Shown here: piece by piece, positions 1-6,105 of the stretch
How the letters are laid out: every line of letters begins with the position of its first letter
Numbering within the stretch: position 1 is the stretch's first letter
Notes under the pieces: generated by a model
The model's input: only the letters and a program-made list of their open reading frames with translations
Told to the model about the DNA's origin: nothing
The model's database searches: none
Program-made: the position numbers and the translations under genes
From: CAYMLQ01 sp964390795
GTDB lineage: Bacteria > Verrucomicrobiota > Kiritimatiellia > RFP12 > UBA1067
Assembly: GCA_964390795.1 (NCBI GenBank)
Contig: CAYMLQ010000225.1
Coordinates: 1-9,567, forward strand
Direction of reading: 5' to 3'
Length of the DNA stretch: 9,567 nt

Positions 1-881
1 CCCATCTGCATCATCATCGGGTTCTGCTGCTGCTGGTTGGCCTCGAAGTCCGCCACGCTGAAGGGGTCGACGCAGACGACGAGGCGTCCGCCGCGCAGCA
101 CGAACTGGTCGAGCGCGAAGAGGGTCTTGTCAGAAAGCTCTTTCGGGTGGATCACGATCAGCGCCTTGATGTCGGCGTCGATCTCCTCGGTGTCGGTCTT
201 GACTTCGCGCACGGTGTAGTCCTTGCGCAAGTCCTTGAAGGCGGCCCAGCCCTGGTCAGGCTGCTGGCGGCGCTGCATCATCATCATGGGGTTCTGCGGG
301 GCGCCGAGCACGCTGAGGCTGCTGAGGACGCCGAGCACCGGCTTGTCCGGCCACGCCGCGCGGGTGACGAGGCGGGTGACGTCGTACTCCAGCGTCGCCT
401 CTGCGCGAGGGTTGAAGCCGGGCAGCACCTGCTCGTTTTCGCCGCAGACCGCGACCAGGCCGAAGTAGACGGGCTGGCCGAACATGGAGGTCTGCTGGGG
501 CTCGATGCCGTAGCGCTGTGCCCACTCCTCCGAATCCGAGTCGGGTTTCGGGTCGTAGGCTTCGAGCGTCACGCGGCCTTTGCCGGCGATCTCATACTCC
601 TTGAGCAGATCCTGCACCTGGCTGGCGTAGGTCTTGAGGCCCATGGGCATTTCCGCCGAACTGGAGCTGAAGTAGAATTTGAGCACCACATCGTTCTCCA
701 GCTTGCCGAGGACCTTCCTCGAGCCATCGGAGAGCGTGTAGAGCTTCTCGGCTGTAAGATCCGCGCGGATGCGCAGGTTTGCGATGATCACGTTCGCGGC
801 GCCGATGATGAGCAGCAGGAGCGCGAGGCCCGCCGCACCGGTCGTGATGCGGGATACGGTTTTATTCTTTTTGTCTGACAT
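1..881 (-). CDS. GldG-type ABC transporter auxiliary protein (partial, C-terminus beyond window)
   Basis: The first 293 residues are present; the gene runs off the left edge. The N-terminus is basic, followed by one hydrophobic membrane segment (about residues 13-35). Next comes the segment LRIRADLTAEKLYTLSDGS, typical of the GldG/ABC_transp_aux family, and a soluble, probably extracytoplasmic domain with a strand-rich start (VVLKFYFSSSSAEMP) and alternating hydrophobic strands (ALIVIHPKELSD, GGRLVVCVDPFS near 239-275). Family members are built with a GldA-type ATPase and GldF-type permease, and both lie directly upstream. The gene follows the permease by 27 bp, and AGGAAAGGA upstream of the ATG is a good ribosome binding site, so it is the third gene of one operon. 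Two Met/Gln-rich patches (about 197-207 and 282-293) are unusual. Family assignment is firm; the exported substrate is unknown, and gliding motility should not be assumed from the family name. Confidence 0.85.
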   Translation of the reverse strand, partial: MSDKKNKTVSRITTGAAGLALLLLIIGAANVIIANLRIRADLTAEKLYTLSDGSRKVLGKLENDVVLKFYFSSSSAEMPMGLKTYASQVQDLLKEYEIAGKGRVTLEAYDPKPDSDSEEWAQRYGIEPQQTSMFGQPVYFGLVAVCGENEQVLPGFNPRAEATLEYDVTRLVTRAAWPDKPVLGVLSSLSVLGAPQNPMMMMQRRQQPDQGWAAFKDLRKDYTVREVKTDTEEIDADIKALIVIHPKELSDKTLFALDQFVLRGGRLVVCVDPFSVADFEANQQQQNPMMMQM

Positions 882-908
882 AGCGAAAAAATCCTTTCCT
901 AAACAGGC

Positions 909-1655
909 TCAGGAAGCCTTGCGGTTATCGGTCACGACGTGCGCGGCGGCCAGCATGAAGACCATCACGCCGAGGTAGTAGGCGATGTCGTAAAAGTCGA
1001 TCACGCCGCGTCGCATGGCGTCGAAGTGCTGCATCAGGCTGCACGAGGCGACGGCGTTGACGATGCTCGCGGGCACGCCCCAGCCGGAGACGGCGTTGAT
1101 CACGGGGTCGAAGCCGATGATCAGCATGAACAGGCAGATCGCCAGGGCGATCACGAAGCCGATGACCTGGCTGCGCGAGATGGCGGAGGCGAACACGCCG
1201 ACCGACACGCAGGCGCCGGCCAGCAGCAGCGAGCCGGCGTACCCGCAGAAGATGGCGCCAAGGTCGGGATCGCCGAGCCACGCGGTGGTCAGCACGACCG
1301 GGAAGGTGAGCGCCAGCGCGATGCCGATGAACGCCCAGGCCGCGAGGAACTTGCCGACCAGCGCCTCGACCAGCGTGACCGGCAGGGTCAGCAGCAGTTC
1401 GATCGTGCCGTTGCGGCGCTCTTCGGCCCACAGACCCATGGTGGCGGCGGGCACCAGCAGCAGGTAAACCCACGGGTGCCAGAAGAAGAACGGCGTCAGG
1501 TTGGCCTGGCGGCGCTCGTAAAACATGGTCACGCCGAAGGTCAGGAAGCCGACCAGCACGAGGAAGGCGACGAGGAAGACGTACGCCACCGGAGAGTCGA
1601 AGTAGGATTTGAATTCTCGGTTGAAAATGGTTTTGATGTTCTTCAGGTTAGACAT
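909..1655 (-). CDS. ABC-2 type transporter permease, GldF-like
   Basis: This 248-residue integral membrane protein has about six hydrophobic segments (roughly 23-43, 61-76, 102-124, 134-157, 164-182, 221-241). The segment LWAEERRNGTIELLLTLPVT (75-94) is the conserved cytoplasmic coupling region of ABC-2 permeases, in which a Glu precedes the G-T/S-x-E-x-L-L motif. The N-terminal KTIFNREFKSYFDSPVAYVF is characteristic of GldF-like permeases. Length is normal for the family. The ATG overlaps the last 8 bases of the upstream ATPase gene, and GGAGG lies about 9 bases before it inside that gene, so the two are translationally coupled. It would form the membrane channel of an exporter or extrusion complex with the ATPase upstream and the GldG-like protein downstream. 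Substrate cannot be read from the sequence. Confidence 0.9.
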   Translation of the reverse strand: MSNLKNIKTIFNREFKSYFDSPVAYVFLVAFLVLVGFLTFGVTMFYERRQANLTPFFFWHPWVYLLLVPAATMGLWAEERRNGTIELLLTLPVTLVEALVGKFLAAWAFIGIALALTFPVVLTTAWLGDPDLGAIFCGYAGSLLLAGACVSVGVFASAISRSQVIGFVIALAICLFMLIIGFDPVINAVSGWGVPASIVNAVASCSLMQHFDAMRRGVIDFYDIAYYLGVMVFMLAAAHVVTDNRKAS

Positions 1656-2379
1656 GTTTCTCAGCCTCCGTCATGGTCAGGTTACGGAACACCACGTCGA
1701 GGCGTCCCTGCGGGTCTCTCGCGCACAGTCCAGCGGGCGTGCCGTTGGCGACCACCTGGCCGCCAGCGATGATGATCGCGCGGGTGCAGACGGCTTCCAC
1801 TTCTTCCAGGATGTGGGTGGATACGATGATCGCCTTGTCGGCGGACATCTCCTTGATCATCTGGCGCACCACGTACTTCTGGTTCGGGTCGAGGCCGTCC
1901 GTGGGCTCGTCCATGATGAGGACCTGCGGGTCATGCAGGATCGCCTGGGCAAAGCAGGTGCGCTGGCGGTACCCCTTGGACAGCGTCTCGATGGTCTGCT
2001 TGCGAACCGTCTCCAGACGGCTTTTGACGATGGCGGCCTCGACTTTCTCCTTGAGCGCCTGGCCTTCGAAACCGCGTACCTTACCGATGAAGGTGAGAAA
2101 ATCTGTCACAGTCATGGTGTGATAACTTGGCGCATTCTCTGGCAGATAGCCGATGCAGCGCTTGGCCGCAACCGGGTCGCCGGTGATGTCGTGCCCGCAG
2201 ATCACGGCGGTGCCGGAAGTGGGCGGAATGAACCCGGTGATCATGCGCATGGTCGTTGACTTTCCTGCGCCGTTCGGGCCTAGAAAGCCGAGAACTTCGC
2301 CTTTTTCCACGGTAAAGGAGACGCCTTTAACCGCGTGGATCGAGCCGAAATTCTTTACGAGGTTACTTACGGTCAGCAT
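1648..2379 (-). CDS. ABC transporter ATP-binding protein, GldA/CcmA-like
   Basis: This is a complete 243-residue ABC ATPase. Walker A is GPNGAGKS (34-41), the signature is LSKGYRQR (133-140), Walker B is VLIMDEP (153-159) followed by the D-loop GLDP, and the H-loop histidine is 189 (IIVSTHILEE). The Q-loop position reads GYLPENAP, with Glu instead of Gln, as is common in GldA/DrrA-like exporters. The reading frame is open further upstream to 2493, but the start at 2379 is preferred. It begins MLTVSNLVKNFG, the usual ABC N-terminus; it has AGAGGAA about 7 bases upstream; and a sigma54 promoter lies between 2379 and 2490, which a longer protein would overrun. First gene of the ATPase-permease-GldG operon, which it powers by ATP hydrolysis at the inner membrane face. 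The operon is probably controlled by the adjacent response regulator. Confidence 0.93.
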   Translation of the reverse strand: MLTVSNLVKNFGSIHAVKGVSFTVEKGEVLGFLGPNGAGKSTTMRMITGFIPPTSGTAVICGHDITGDPVAAKRCIGYLPENAPSYHTMTVTDFLTFIGKVRGFEGQALKEKVEAAIVKSRLETVRKQTIETLSKGYRQRTCFAQAILHDPQVLIMDEPTDGLDPNQKYVVRQMIKEMSADKAIIVSTHILEEVEAVCTRAIIIAGGQVVANGTPAGLCARDPQGRLDVVFRNLTMTEAEKHV

Positions 2380-2411
2380 CCTGTTTCCTCTTGTTTGGGT
2401 TGTTGACATGC

Positions 2412-2433
2412 CCCTGTGCGGAGTCCGACAGGG
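2412..2433 (-). other. Hairpin in the leader of the ABC operon mRNA
   Basis: On the minus strand CCCTGT and ACAGGG (2433-2428 and 2417-2412) form a perfect 6-bp stem, extended inside by CGG/CCG with one unpaired C. No U-run follows in either direction, so it is not an intrinsic terminator. It sits between the predicted sigma54 start and the ATPase ribosome binding site, and one arm overlaps a copy of the 12-mer repeat. It may be an RNA structure or a dyad operator. Confidence 0.4.
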
Positions 2434-2456
2434 TGACGAAAAGTCTCTGTTGAATA

Positions 2457-2472
2457 AGCAATAAGTGTGCCA
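2457..2472 (-). promoter_or_regulatory. sigma54 (-24/-12) promoter of the ABC operon
   Basis: The minus strand reads TGGCAC-ACTTA-TTGCT, matching the sigma54 consensus TGGCACG-N4-TTGCW at 11 of 12 fixed positions, with GG and GC exactly 10 bases apart. It lies wholly in the 110-bp gap between the response regulator stop and the ABC ATPase start. Expected transcription start is near 2446, giving a leader of about 67 bases. The gene ending just upstream encodes a sigma54 activator, which supports function. Seen directly; activity is inferred. Confidence 0.85.
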
Positions 2473-2489
2473 TTTTTGACATGCCCCGG

Positions 2490-3857
2490 TCAATAGGGAA
2501 GGCTGTGTTCTTTGATTTTGCGCTGGATCGTGCGGCGCGACAGGCCGAGTTGGTCGGCGGTGAGGGTGCGGTTTCCGGCGTTCTGTTGGAGTCGGGTTTC
2601 GAGTACGGCGCGCTCAATCTGCTCGAGGGTCATGCCGTTGGGGATCGAAAGATCGCCGGCCGTGGCAGGCGCGGCCGGCCGTGCGGTTCCCGGCAGAGCC
2701 AGGGAGTCGGCGGTGAGCGCGCCGCCCGGCGAAAGCAGAACGGCCGATTCCACGATATTGCGGAGCTGGCGCACGTTGCCGGGCCACTCGTAAGCCTCAA
2801 GGGCGGCATAGAAGTCAGGGCGGACGGTGGTGATGTGCTTGCCGTTGTCGGCGGCGGCGCGCGCGATGAAACGGTCCGTCATGTGGCGGATGTCTTCCTT
2901 TCGGCCCCTCAGCGGCGGCACGCGGATGGTGACCACGTTGAGGCGGTAGAGCAGATCCTCGCGGAACGCGCCTTCCTTGACCAGGACATCGAGGTTCTTA
3001 TTCGTGGCCGAGACCAGCCGCGCGTTCACCTTGATCACATCGCGGCCGCCGACGCGGCGGATCTCCCGCTCCTCCAGCGCGCGCAGGAGCTTCACCTGCA
3101 CCGAGGGCGGCGCGTCGCCGATCTCGTCGAGAAAGAGGGTTCCGCCGTCGGCGCGCTCGAACGCGCCCTTATGCATGCCGGACGCGCCGGTGAAGGCTCC
3201 CTTCTCATGCCCGAAGAGTTCGGACTCCAAGAGCGACTCGGCGAACGCGCCGCAGTTGACGGCCACAAAGGGCCCTTGCGCACGCTTGGAGTCCACGTGC
3301 AGCGCGCGTGCGACCAGCTCTTTGCCGGTGCCGCTTTCGCCGCAGATCAGAATGGTCGCGGTCGTGTCGGCCAGCGCCTCGATCTGGGTGATCACGGTCT
3401 TCATGCCCGGCGACTCGGCGATGATGGCGGTAGACGCGAAGCGCTCGCGCACGGACTGCGTGAGCTTGTCGACCTGGCGCCGCAGGCGCGAGGTCTCGTA
3501 GGCGCGGCGCAGCTTGGACTGGATGTCGTCCAAGTCGAGCGGCTTGGTCACATAGTCGTAAGCGCCCTCGCGCATGGCGCGCACGCCGGACTCCACCGAG
3601 CCGTAGGCGGTCATGATGATGACCGGCACGGCGGCGTCGAGCTTGCGCAGGCGGGCGAGCACCTCGAGCCCGTCGATGTCGGGCAGGACGAGGTCGCTCA
3701 GCACCACATCCGGGACGTGCTGGCGAAAGAGGTCCACGCCGGGCACGCCGGCCGCTGCGCTGACGGTCTTGAAGCCGGCGTCTGCCGCAGCCTCTTGAAC
3801 CGAGCGGGCGTTGTCGGGATCGTCTTCGATGATCAGGAGTGTGGGGGTGTCGTTCAT
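2490..3857 (-). CDS. NtrC/ZraR-family sigma54-dependent response regulator
   Basis: This complete 455-residue regulator has three domains. The receiver (about 5-120) has acidic E11-D12-D13, phospho-acceptor D55 (VVLSDLVLPD), T83 and K105. The AAA+ domain (about 145-375) has Walker A GESGTGKE (173-180), the sigma54-contacting GAFTGA loop (220-225), Walker B TLFLDEIG (240-247), and Arg residues in FREDLLYRLN, the usual position of the arginine finger. A Fis-type helix-turn-helix closes the protein (about 431-453, TADQLGLSRRTIQRKIKEH). All catalytic and GAFTGA residues are intact, so it should remodel sigma54 RNA polymerase once phosphorylated, presumably by the kinase encoded 28 bp upstream. 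Sigma54 promoters lie at both ends of this locus. The ATG has no SD; its leader is pyrimidine-rich, so translation may depend on coupling to the kinase gene. Confidence 0.96.
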   Translation of the reverse strand: MNDTPTLLIIEDDPDNARSVQEAAADAGFKTVSAAAGVPGVDLFRQHVPDVVLSDLVLPDIDGLEVLARLRKLDAAVPVIIMTAYGSVESGVRAMREGAYDYVTKPLDLDDIQSKLRRAYETSRLRRQVDKLTQSVRERFASTAIIAESPGMKTVITQIEALADTTATILICGESGTGKELVARALHVDSKRAQGPFVAVNCGAFAESLLESELFGHEKGAFTGASGMHKGAFERADGGTLFLDEIGDAPPSVQVKLLRALEEREIRRVGGRDVIKVNARLVSATNKNLDVLVKEGAFREDLLYRLNVVTIRVPPLRGRKEDIRHMTDRFIARAAADNGKHITTVRPDFYAALEAYEWPGNVRQLRNIVESAVLLSPGGALTADSLALPGTARPAAPATAGDLSIPNGMTLEQIERAVLETRLQQNAGNRTLTADQLGLSRRTIQRKIKEHSLPY

Positions 3858-3880
3858 GACGAGGGAGGAGTGCAGGAGGG

Positions 3881-3901
3881 AGGAGTTAGGAGTTAGGAGT
3901 T
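3881..3901 (+). repeat. Three perfect tandem copies of AGGAGTT in a purine-rich tract
   Basis: AGGAGTT occurs three times head to tail at 3881-3901, inside a longer G/A-rich tract (about 3861-3920) with further AGGAG units. The repeat covers the kinase stop codon (TAA on the minus strand, 3888-3886) and encodes the last kinase residues. The mRNA sense is CCUCC-rich, resembling an anti-SD. Similar heptamer arrays are known in other bacteria, mostly between genes. Here it fills the kinase-regulator junction. Confidence 0.75.
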
Positions 3902-5292
3902 GGGGAGAGGGGAGGCTCGCCCTTGCAGGGGCTGACCGGCAGGGTGATGCGGATGTCGGCGCCGCCGCCCGGGCGGGCCAGCGCCTGGATGTCGCCGCCG
4001 CAGCGGCGGATGGCCGTGCGCGCGAGGAAGAGGCCCAGGCCGGTGCCTTCGGGCCTGCCGGTGACGAACATGTCGAACACCCGCTTGCGCATGTCGGCCG
4101 GAATGCCGGGGCCGCGGTCCAGCACGTCCGTGACGACCGAGGCGCCGCTGTGCGCCAGCGTGACGGTGATTTCGCTGCCTTTCGGCGCGAACTGGATCGC
4201 GTTCATCAGCACGTTCAGAAGGGCGCGGCGCAGGGCGAAGGGGAATGCGGCGGCGCGGGGAAGCGCGTCTTGGCGGATGGTTCTGAAGGTTACGCCGGCC
4301 TGCTCCAGGCGCGGCGCGAGCGTGTCAACGCACTCTTTAACCACCTGGTCGAGATCGACGCCTTCGGGCTTCTCGTCGGCGGGCTTGGCCAGAAAGAGAA
4401 ATTCCTGGAAAACCTTGTCCATGCGCTCCATCGTGCGGGCGATACGGCTGGAGAGGTCCGTGACGCGCTCGGGGCGGAAGCCGTCGGGACGCGTCATCTC
4501 CTTGCCCAGCATCTGGGCGTCGAGCCGGACGGCGGACATCGGGTTGCGGAAGTCGTGGAGAATGCCGTTGGCGAACACGCCCGAGAAGGCCAGGTGCTCC
4601 TCCTGCCGCGCGCGCTGTTCGCGGCGCCGGTCGCGGGCGACTGCGAGGGTGAGCACCAGGGCGCAGGCCGCGAAGGAGAGCACCAGCACGGCGACGGAGA
4701 AGGCGAACAGCGACGAGACCAAGGCGCGGGCCATCCGCTCCTCAACGCCGACCGCCTCACGCTTGAAGGTGGCTTCCGTCAGCACCCGTCCGCCGTCGTC
4801 CAGCCGGCTCTCGCGGGAGATAACGAAGACCGGCTGCCGCACGCCGCCGATCTCCAGCGTGCGCTGCGACATCTCGATCTCGGACAGCGCACTCGTCGCC
4901 GGGCCGACGTGCGTGTCTCCGCCCTCCGTCAAACCGCGGGCCTGCCGGTGAAAGATGGTGACGCCGTCGCGCGCAATGGAGAGCGATTGCACGTCCTTGC
5001 GCACGGCAAAGAGGTTGTCGGCGACGGTGGAAAACTGTCGCCACAGGTCGGGCATGGGCGTGGCGTTGGTTGAACAGGCGACCCCCAGTTCGCACAGGGC
5101 GTCCAGCAGCAAAGCCCCCTCATGAAGGACGTTCTCCGTGGCTGCCAGATGGGCCTGCCTGTCGTGCTGCTTTTTCAGAAAATAAAGGCCTCCCCCCGCT
5201 ATAAGGGCAAACGTAAGCAGCGCGCTCAGCAGGAGGAACTCCAGCTTGAATGCGCGCGGTCGCTTTAGGGGTAGCCGTTTTTTCATATCCAT
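3886..5292 (-). CDS. Membrane sensor histidine kinase, partner of the NtrC-type regulator
   Basis: This 468-residue kinase has a short basic N-terminus, a first membrane segment (about 17-38), an extracytoplasmic sensor region (about 40-190), a second membrane segment (about 193-219), and a cytoplasmic kinase core. Phospho-acceptor is H246 in LHDFRNPMSA. The N-box is LLNVLMNAIQFAP (358-370), the G1/D-box DRGPGIP (392-398), and G2 GTGLGL (416-421). The sensor region has the strand pattern SLSIARDGVTIFHR and later PVFVISRE, suggestive of a Cache/PDC fold, plus a close cysteine pair (C67, C73). Signal unknown. The start is either 5292 or the in-frame ATG at 5286; neither has a strong SD (GAAG only). 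First gene of the operon with the response regulator 28 bp downstream. A sigma70 and a sigma54 promoter can both be read upstream, so basal expression plus autoregulation is likely. The C-terminal tail is encoded partly by the heptamer repeat. Confidence 0.93.
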   Translation of the reverse strand: MDMKKRLPLKRPRAFKLEFLLLSALLTFALIAGGGLYFLKKQHDRQAHLAATENVLHEGALLLDALCELGVACSTNATPMPDLWRQFSTVADNLFAVRKDVQSLSIARDGVTIFHRQARGLTEGGDTHVGPATSALSEIEMSQRTLEIGGVRQPVFVISRESRLDDGGRVLTEATFKREAVGVEERMARALVSSLFAFSVAVLVLSFAACALVLTLAVARDRRREQRARQEEHLAFSGVFANGILHDFRNPMSAVRLDAQMLGKEMTRPDGFRPERVTDLSSRIARTMERMDKVFQEFLFLAKPADEKPEGVDLDQVVKECVDTLAPRLEQAGVTFRTIRQDALPRAAAFPFALRRALLNVLMNAIQFAPKGSEITVTLAHSGASVVTDVLDRGPGIPADMRKRVFDMFVTGRPEGTGLGLFLARTAIRRCGGDIQALARPGGGADIRITLPVSPCKGEPPLSPTPNS

Positions 5293-5304
5293 CGTCTTCG
5301 CTTA

Positions 5305-5320
5305 AGCAAGTGACGTGCCG
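5305..5320 (-). promoter_or_regulatory. sigma54 (-24/-12) promoter of the kinase-regulator operon
   Basis: The minus strand reads CGGCACG-TCAC-TTGCT, matching TGGCACG-N4-TTGCW at 11 of 12 fixed positions (first T is C) with exact GG-N10-GC spacing. Predicted start is near 5294, only 2 bases before the ATG at 5292 or 8 before the ATG at 5286. The transcript would therefore be almost leaderless. This suggests autoregulation by the encoded sigma54 activator. Confidence 0.7.
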
Positions 5321-5369
5321 CATCCGGCGGCCTCGTCGCGCGTGAGCGCTTTTCCTGAAACCGATCCGT

Positions 5370-5398
5370 ATGATAGACGCTCGCGGCATTCGAGGCAA
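5370..5398 (-). promoter_or_regulatory. sigma70-type promoter of the kinase-regulator operon
   Basis: On the minus strand TTGCCT (5398-5393), a 17-base spacer and TATCAT (5375-5370) match the -35 and -10 consensus at 4/6 and 5/6. Predicted start near 5363 gives a leader of about 70 bases. It lies upstream of the sigma54 site and would supply basal kinase and regulator. Confidence 0.6.
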
Positions 5399-5433
5399 GC
5401 GGCATGCGACAAATTGACGCCTCGACGTGCGAC

Positions 5434-5503
5434 AGGCTGGCACGGGTGCGCAGGTGTTTTGAGTTCGCGCAAGCGGGTCATGGTCGCTTTTCAAGGCTGG
5501 CAC
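5434..5503 (+). repeat. Direct repeat AGGCTGGCAC, 60 bp apart
   Basis: AGGCTGGCAC occurs at 5434-5443 and 5494-5503. The second copy contains the -24 element of the small heat shock promoter. The first is followed by GGGTGCGCA, in which the GC is one base too close for a sigma54 -12 element. It may be a decoy or remnant promoter. Just upstream, TGCGACA is repeated at 5405-5411 and 5428-5434 (23 bp apart), in the usual position range for enhancer sites of a sigma54 activator. Confidence 0.45.
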
Positions 5504-5513
5504 ATATTCTGCT
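5498..5513 (+). promoter_or_regulatory. sigma54 (-24/-12) promoter of the small heat shock gene
   Basis: TGGCAC-ATATT-CTGCT matches the sigma54 consensus at 10 of 12 fixed positions with exact GG-N10-GC spacing. Predicted start is near 5524. GGAG (5534-5537) and the ATG at 5546 follow at the right distances, giving a leader of about 22 bases. Divergent from the kinase promoters. Confidence 0.75.
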
Positions 5514-5545
5514 TAGTCTCGCTTGGACTTCTTGGAGCCTTTCAC

Positions 5546-6094
5546 ATGAGTGATGTATCAGGTATTTCTAGGTGCTGGGATTGGCTTGACCGCTGCTTGT
5601 TAGCATTGGTGTTCGTGTTGCTGTCTGTTTGCTGGTGGGATTTGAAGCAGACCGAGAGGCGATACGGGTCAGAATCTAAGTTTTCGGGTGAGCGGAGCGG
5701 CCAGCGGTCCCCTTCACCGAGGGTCTCGCCTGCGGCCGCTCGCGTGACCGCGGGACTCCCGGTTTCGCTCGGCAGGAGCCGCGTCAGCAGCATCGCGCGT
5801 TCCATGGTGGAGAGCGAGTGGGAGAGCTTGCCGTCGAGTCCCGCTGCCGACATGCGCGAGGAGAACGGGTTTTACGACATCCTCTTCGCCCTGCCCCACA
5901 ACCTCGATGTGGGAAGCGTGAAGGTTTCCACCTCGGGCAACGTGCTGACCCTTTATGTCAACGCGAGCGGGCTTCCGGCGGCCACCTTTGTGAGGCAGTT
6001 CTTCATCCCTTGCGGGGCCGAACGGGCGGGCTCGGTGGAGACCAGCGTATCCAACGATATCGTCCGTGTCCGCATCCGCCAGCCGGGCGGCTGA
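5546..6094 (+). CDS. Membrane-anchored small heat shock (Hsp20/alpha-crystallin domain) protein
   Basis: This 182-residue protein has three parts. A short N-terminus and one hydrophobic segment (about 17-31, LLALVFVLLSVCWW) are followed by a Ser/Arg/Pro-rich linker (about 40-95). The C-terminal domain (about 98-180) fits the alpha-crystallin pattern: P-A-A-D-x-x-E-E-N-G-F-Y, then ALPHNLDVGSVKVSTSGNVL, a return strand FVRQFFIP, and a final VETSVSNDIVRVRIRQP in place of the usual 'V-x-A-x-x-x-x-G-V-L-x-V-x-x-P'. The start at 5546 has GGAG 8 bases upstream and lies just downstream of a sigma54 promoter. The in-frame ATG at 5480 lacks an SD and would put that promoter inside the gene. Most Hsp20 proteins are soluble, so a membrane-tethered one suggests a role in protecting the envelope. 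Which side of the membrane the domain faces cannot be told. The hydrophobic end is less GC-rich than the rest. The family call is by pattern and fairly secure. Confidence 0.78.
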   Translation: MSDVSGISRCWDWLDRCLLALVFVLLSVCWWDLKQTERRYGSESKFSGERSGQRSPSPRVSPAAARVTAGLPVSLGRSRVSSIARSMVESEWESLPSSPAADMREENGFYDILFALPHNLDVGSVKVSTSGNVLTLYVNASGLPAATFVRQFFIPCGAERAGSVETSVSNDIVRVRIRQPGG

Positions 6095-6105
6095 ACAGCT
6101 TGGGC

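Larger units (their letters stand above)
2403..2487 (-). repeat. Direct repeat GGGGCATGTCAA flanking the sigma54 promoter
   Basis: The minus strand carries the 12-mer GGGGCATGTCAA twice, at 2476-2487 and at 2403-2414, 73 bp apart start to start. The upstream copy abuts the -24 element and the downstream copy lies in the leader ahead of the ribosome binding site. Each contains a CATG core with imperfect dyad symmetry. They could be binding sites for a regulator, or traces of a short duplication. Function unknown. Confidence 0.6.

Noticed and set aside
2128..2151. Glu in place of the Q-loop Gln of the ABC ATPase as a catalytic defect
   Set aside because: GYLPE is a common variant in GldA/DrrA-type exporters, so it does not indicate loss of function.
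2380..2493. N-terminal extension of the ABC ATPase to the ATG at 2493
   Set aside because: It would overlap the regulator stop and the sigma54 promoter, and the extra 38 residues resemble nothing in ABC ATPases; the start at 2379 has its own SD.
2481..3896. Long plus-strand open frame (471 codons) opposite the response regulator
   Set aside because: It is a codon-position shadow in GC-rich DNA; its translation is His/Gly/Asp/Arg-rich with no recognisable domain, while the minus strand encodes a complete, motif-rich regulator.
5438..5452. A fourth sigma54 promoter, TGGCAC-GGGTG-CGCA
   Set aside because: The GC is one base too close to the GG, a spacing sigma54 does not tolerate well; listed only as a repeat and possible decoy.
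5480..5545. Upstream ATG at 5480 as start of the heat shock protein
   Set aside because: No clear SD and it would place the sigma54 promoter inside the coding region; the ATG at 5546 has GGAG at 8 bases. It remains possible if a further upstream promoter is used.
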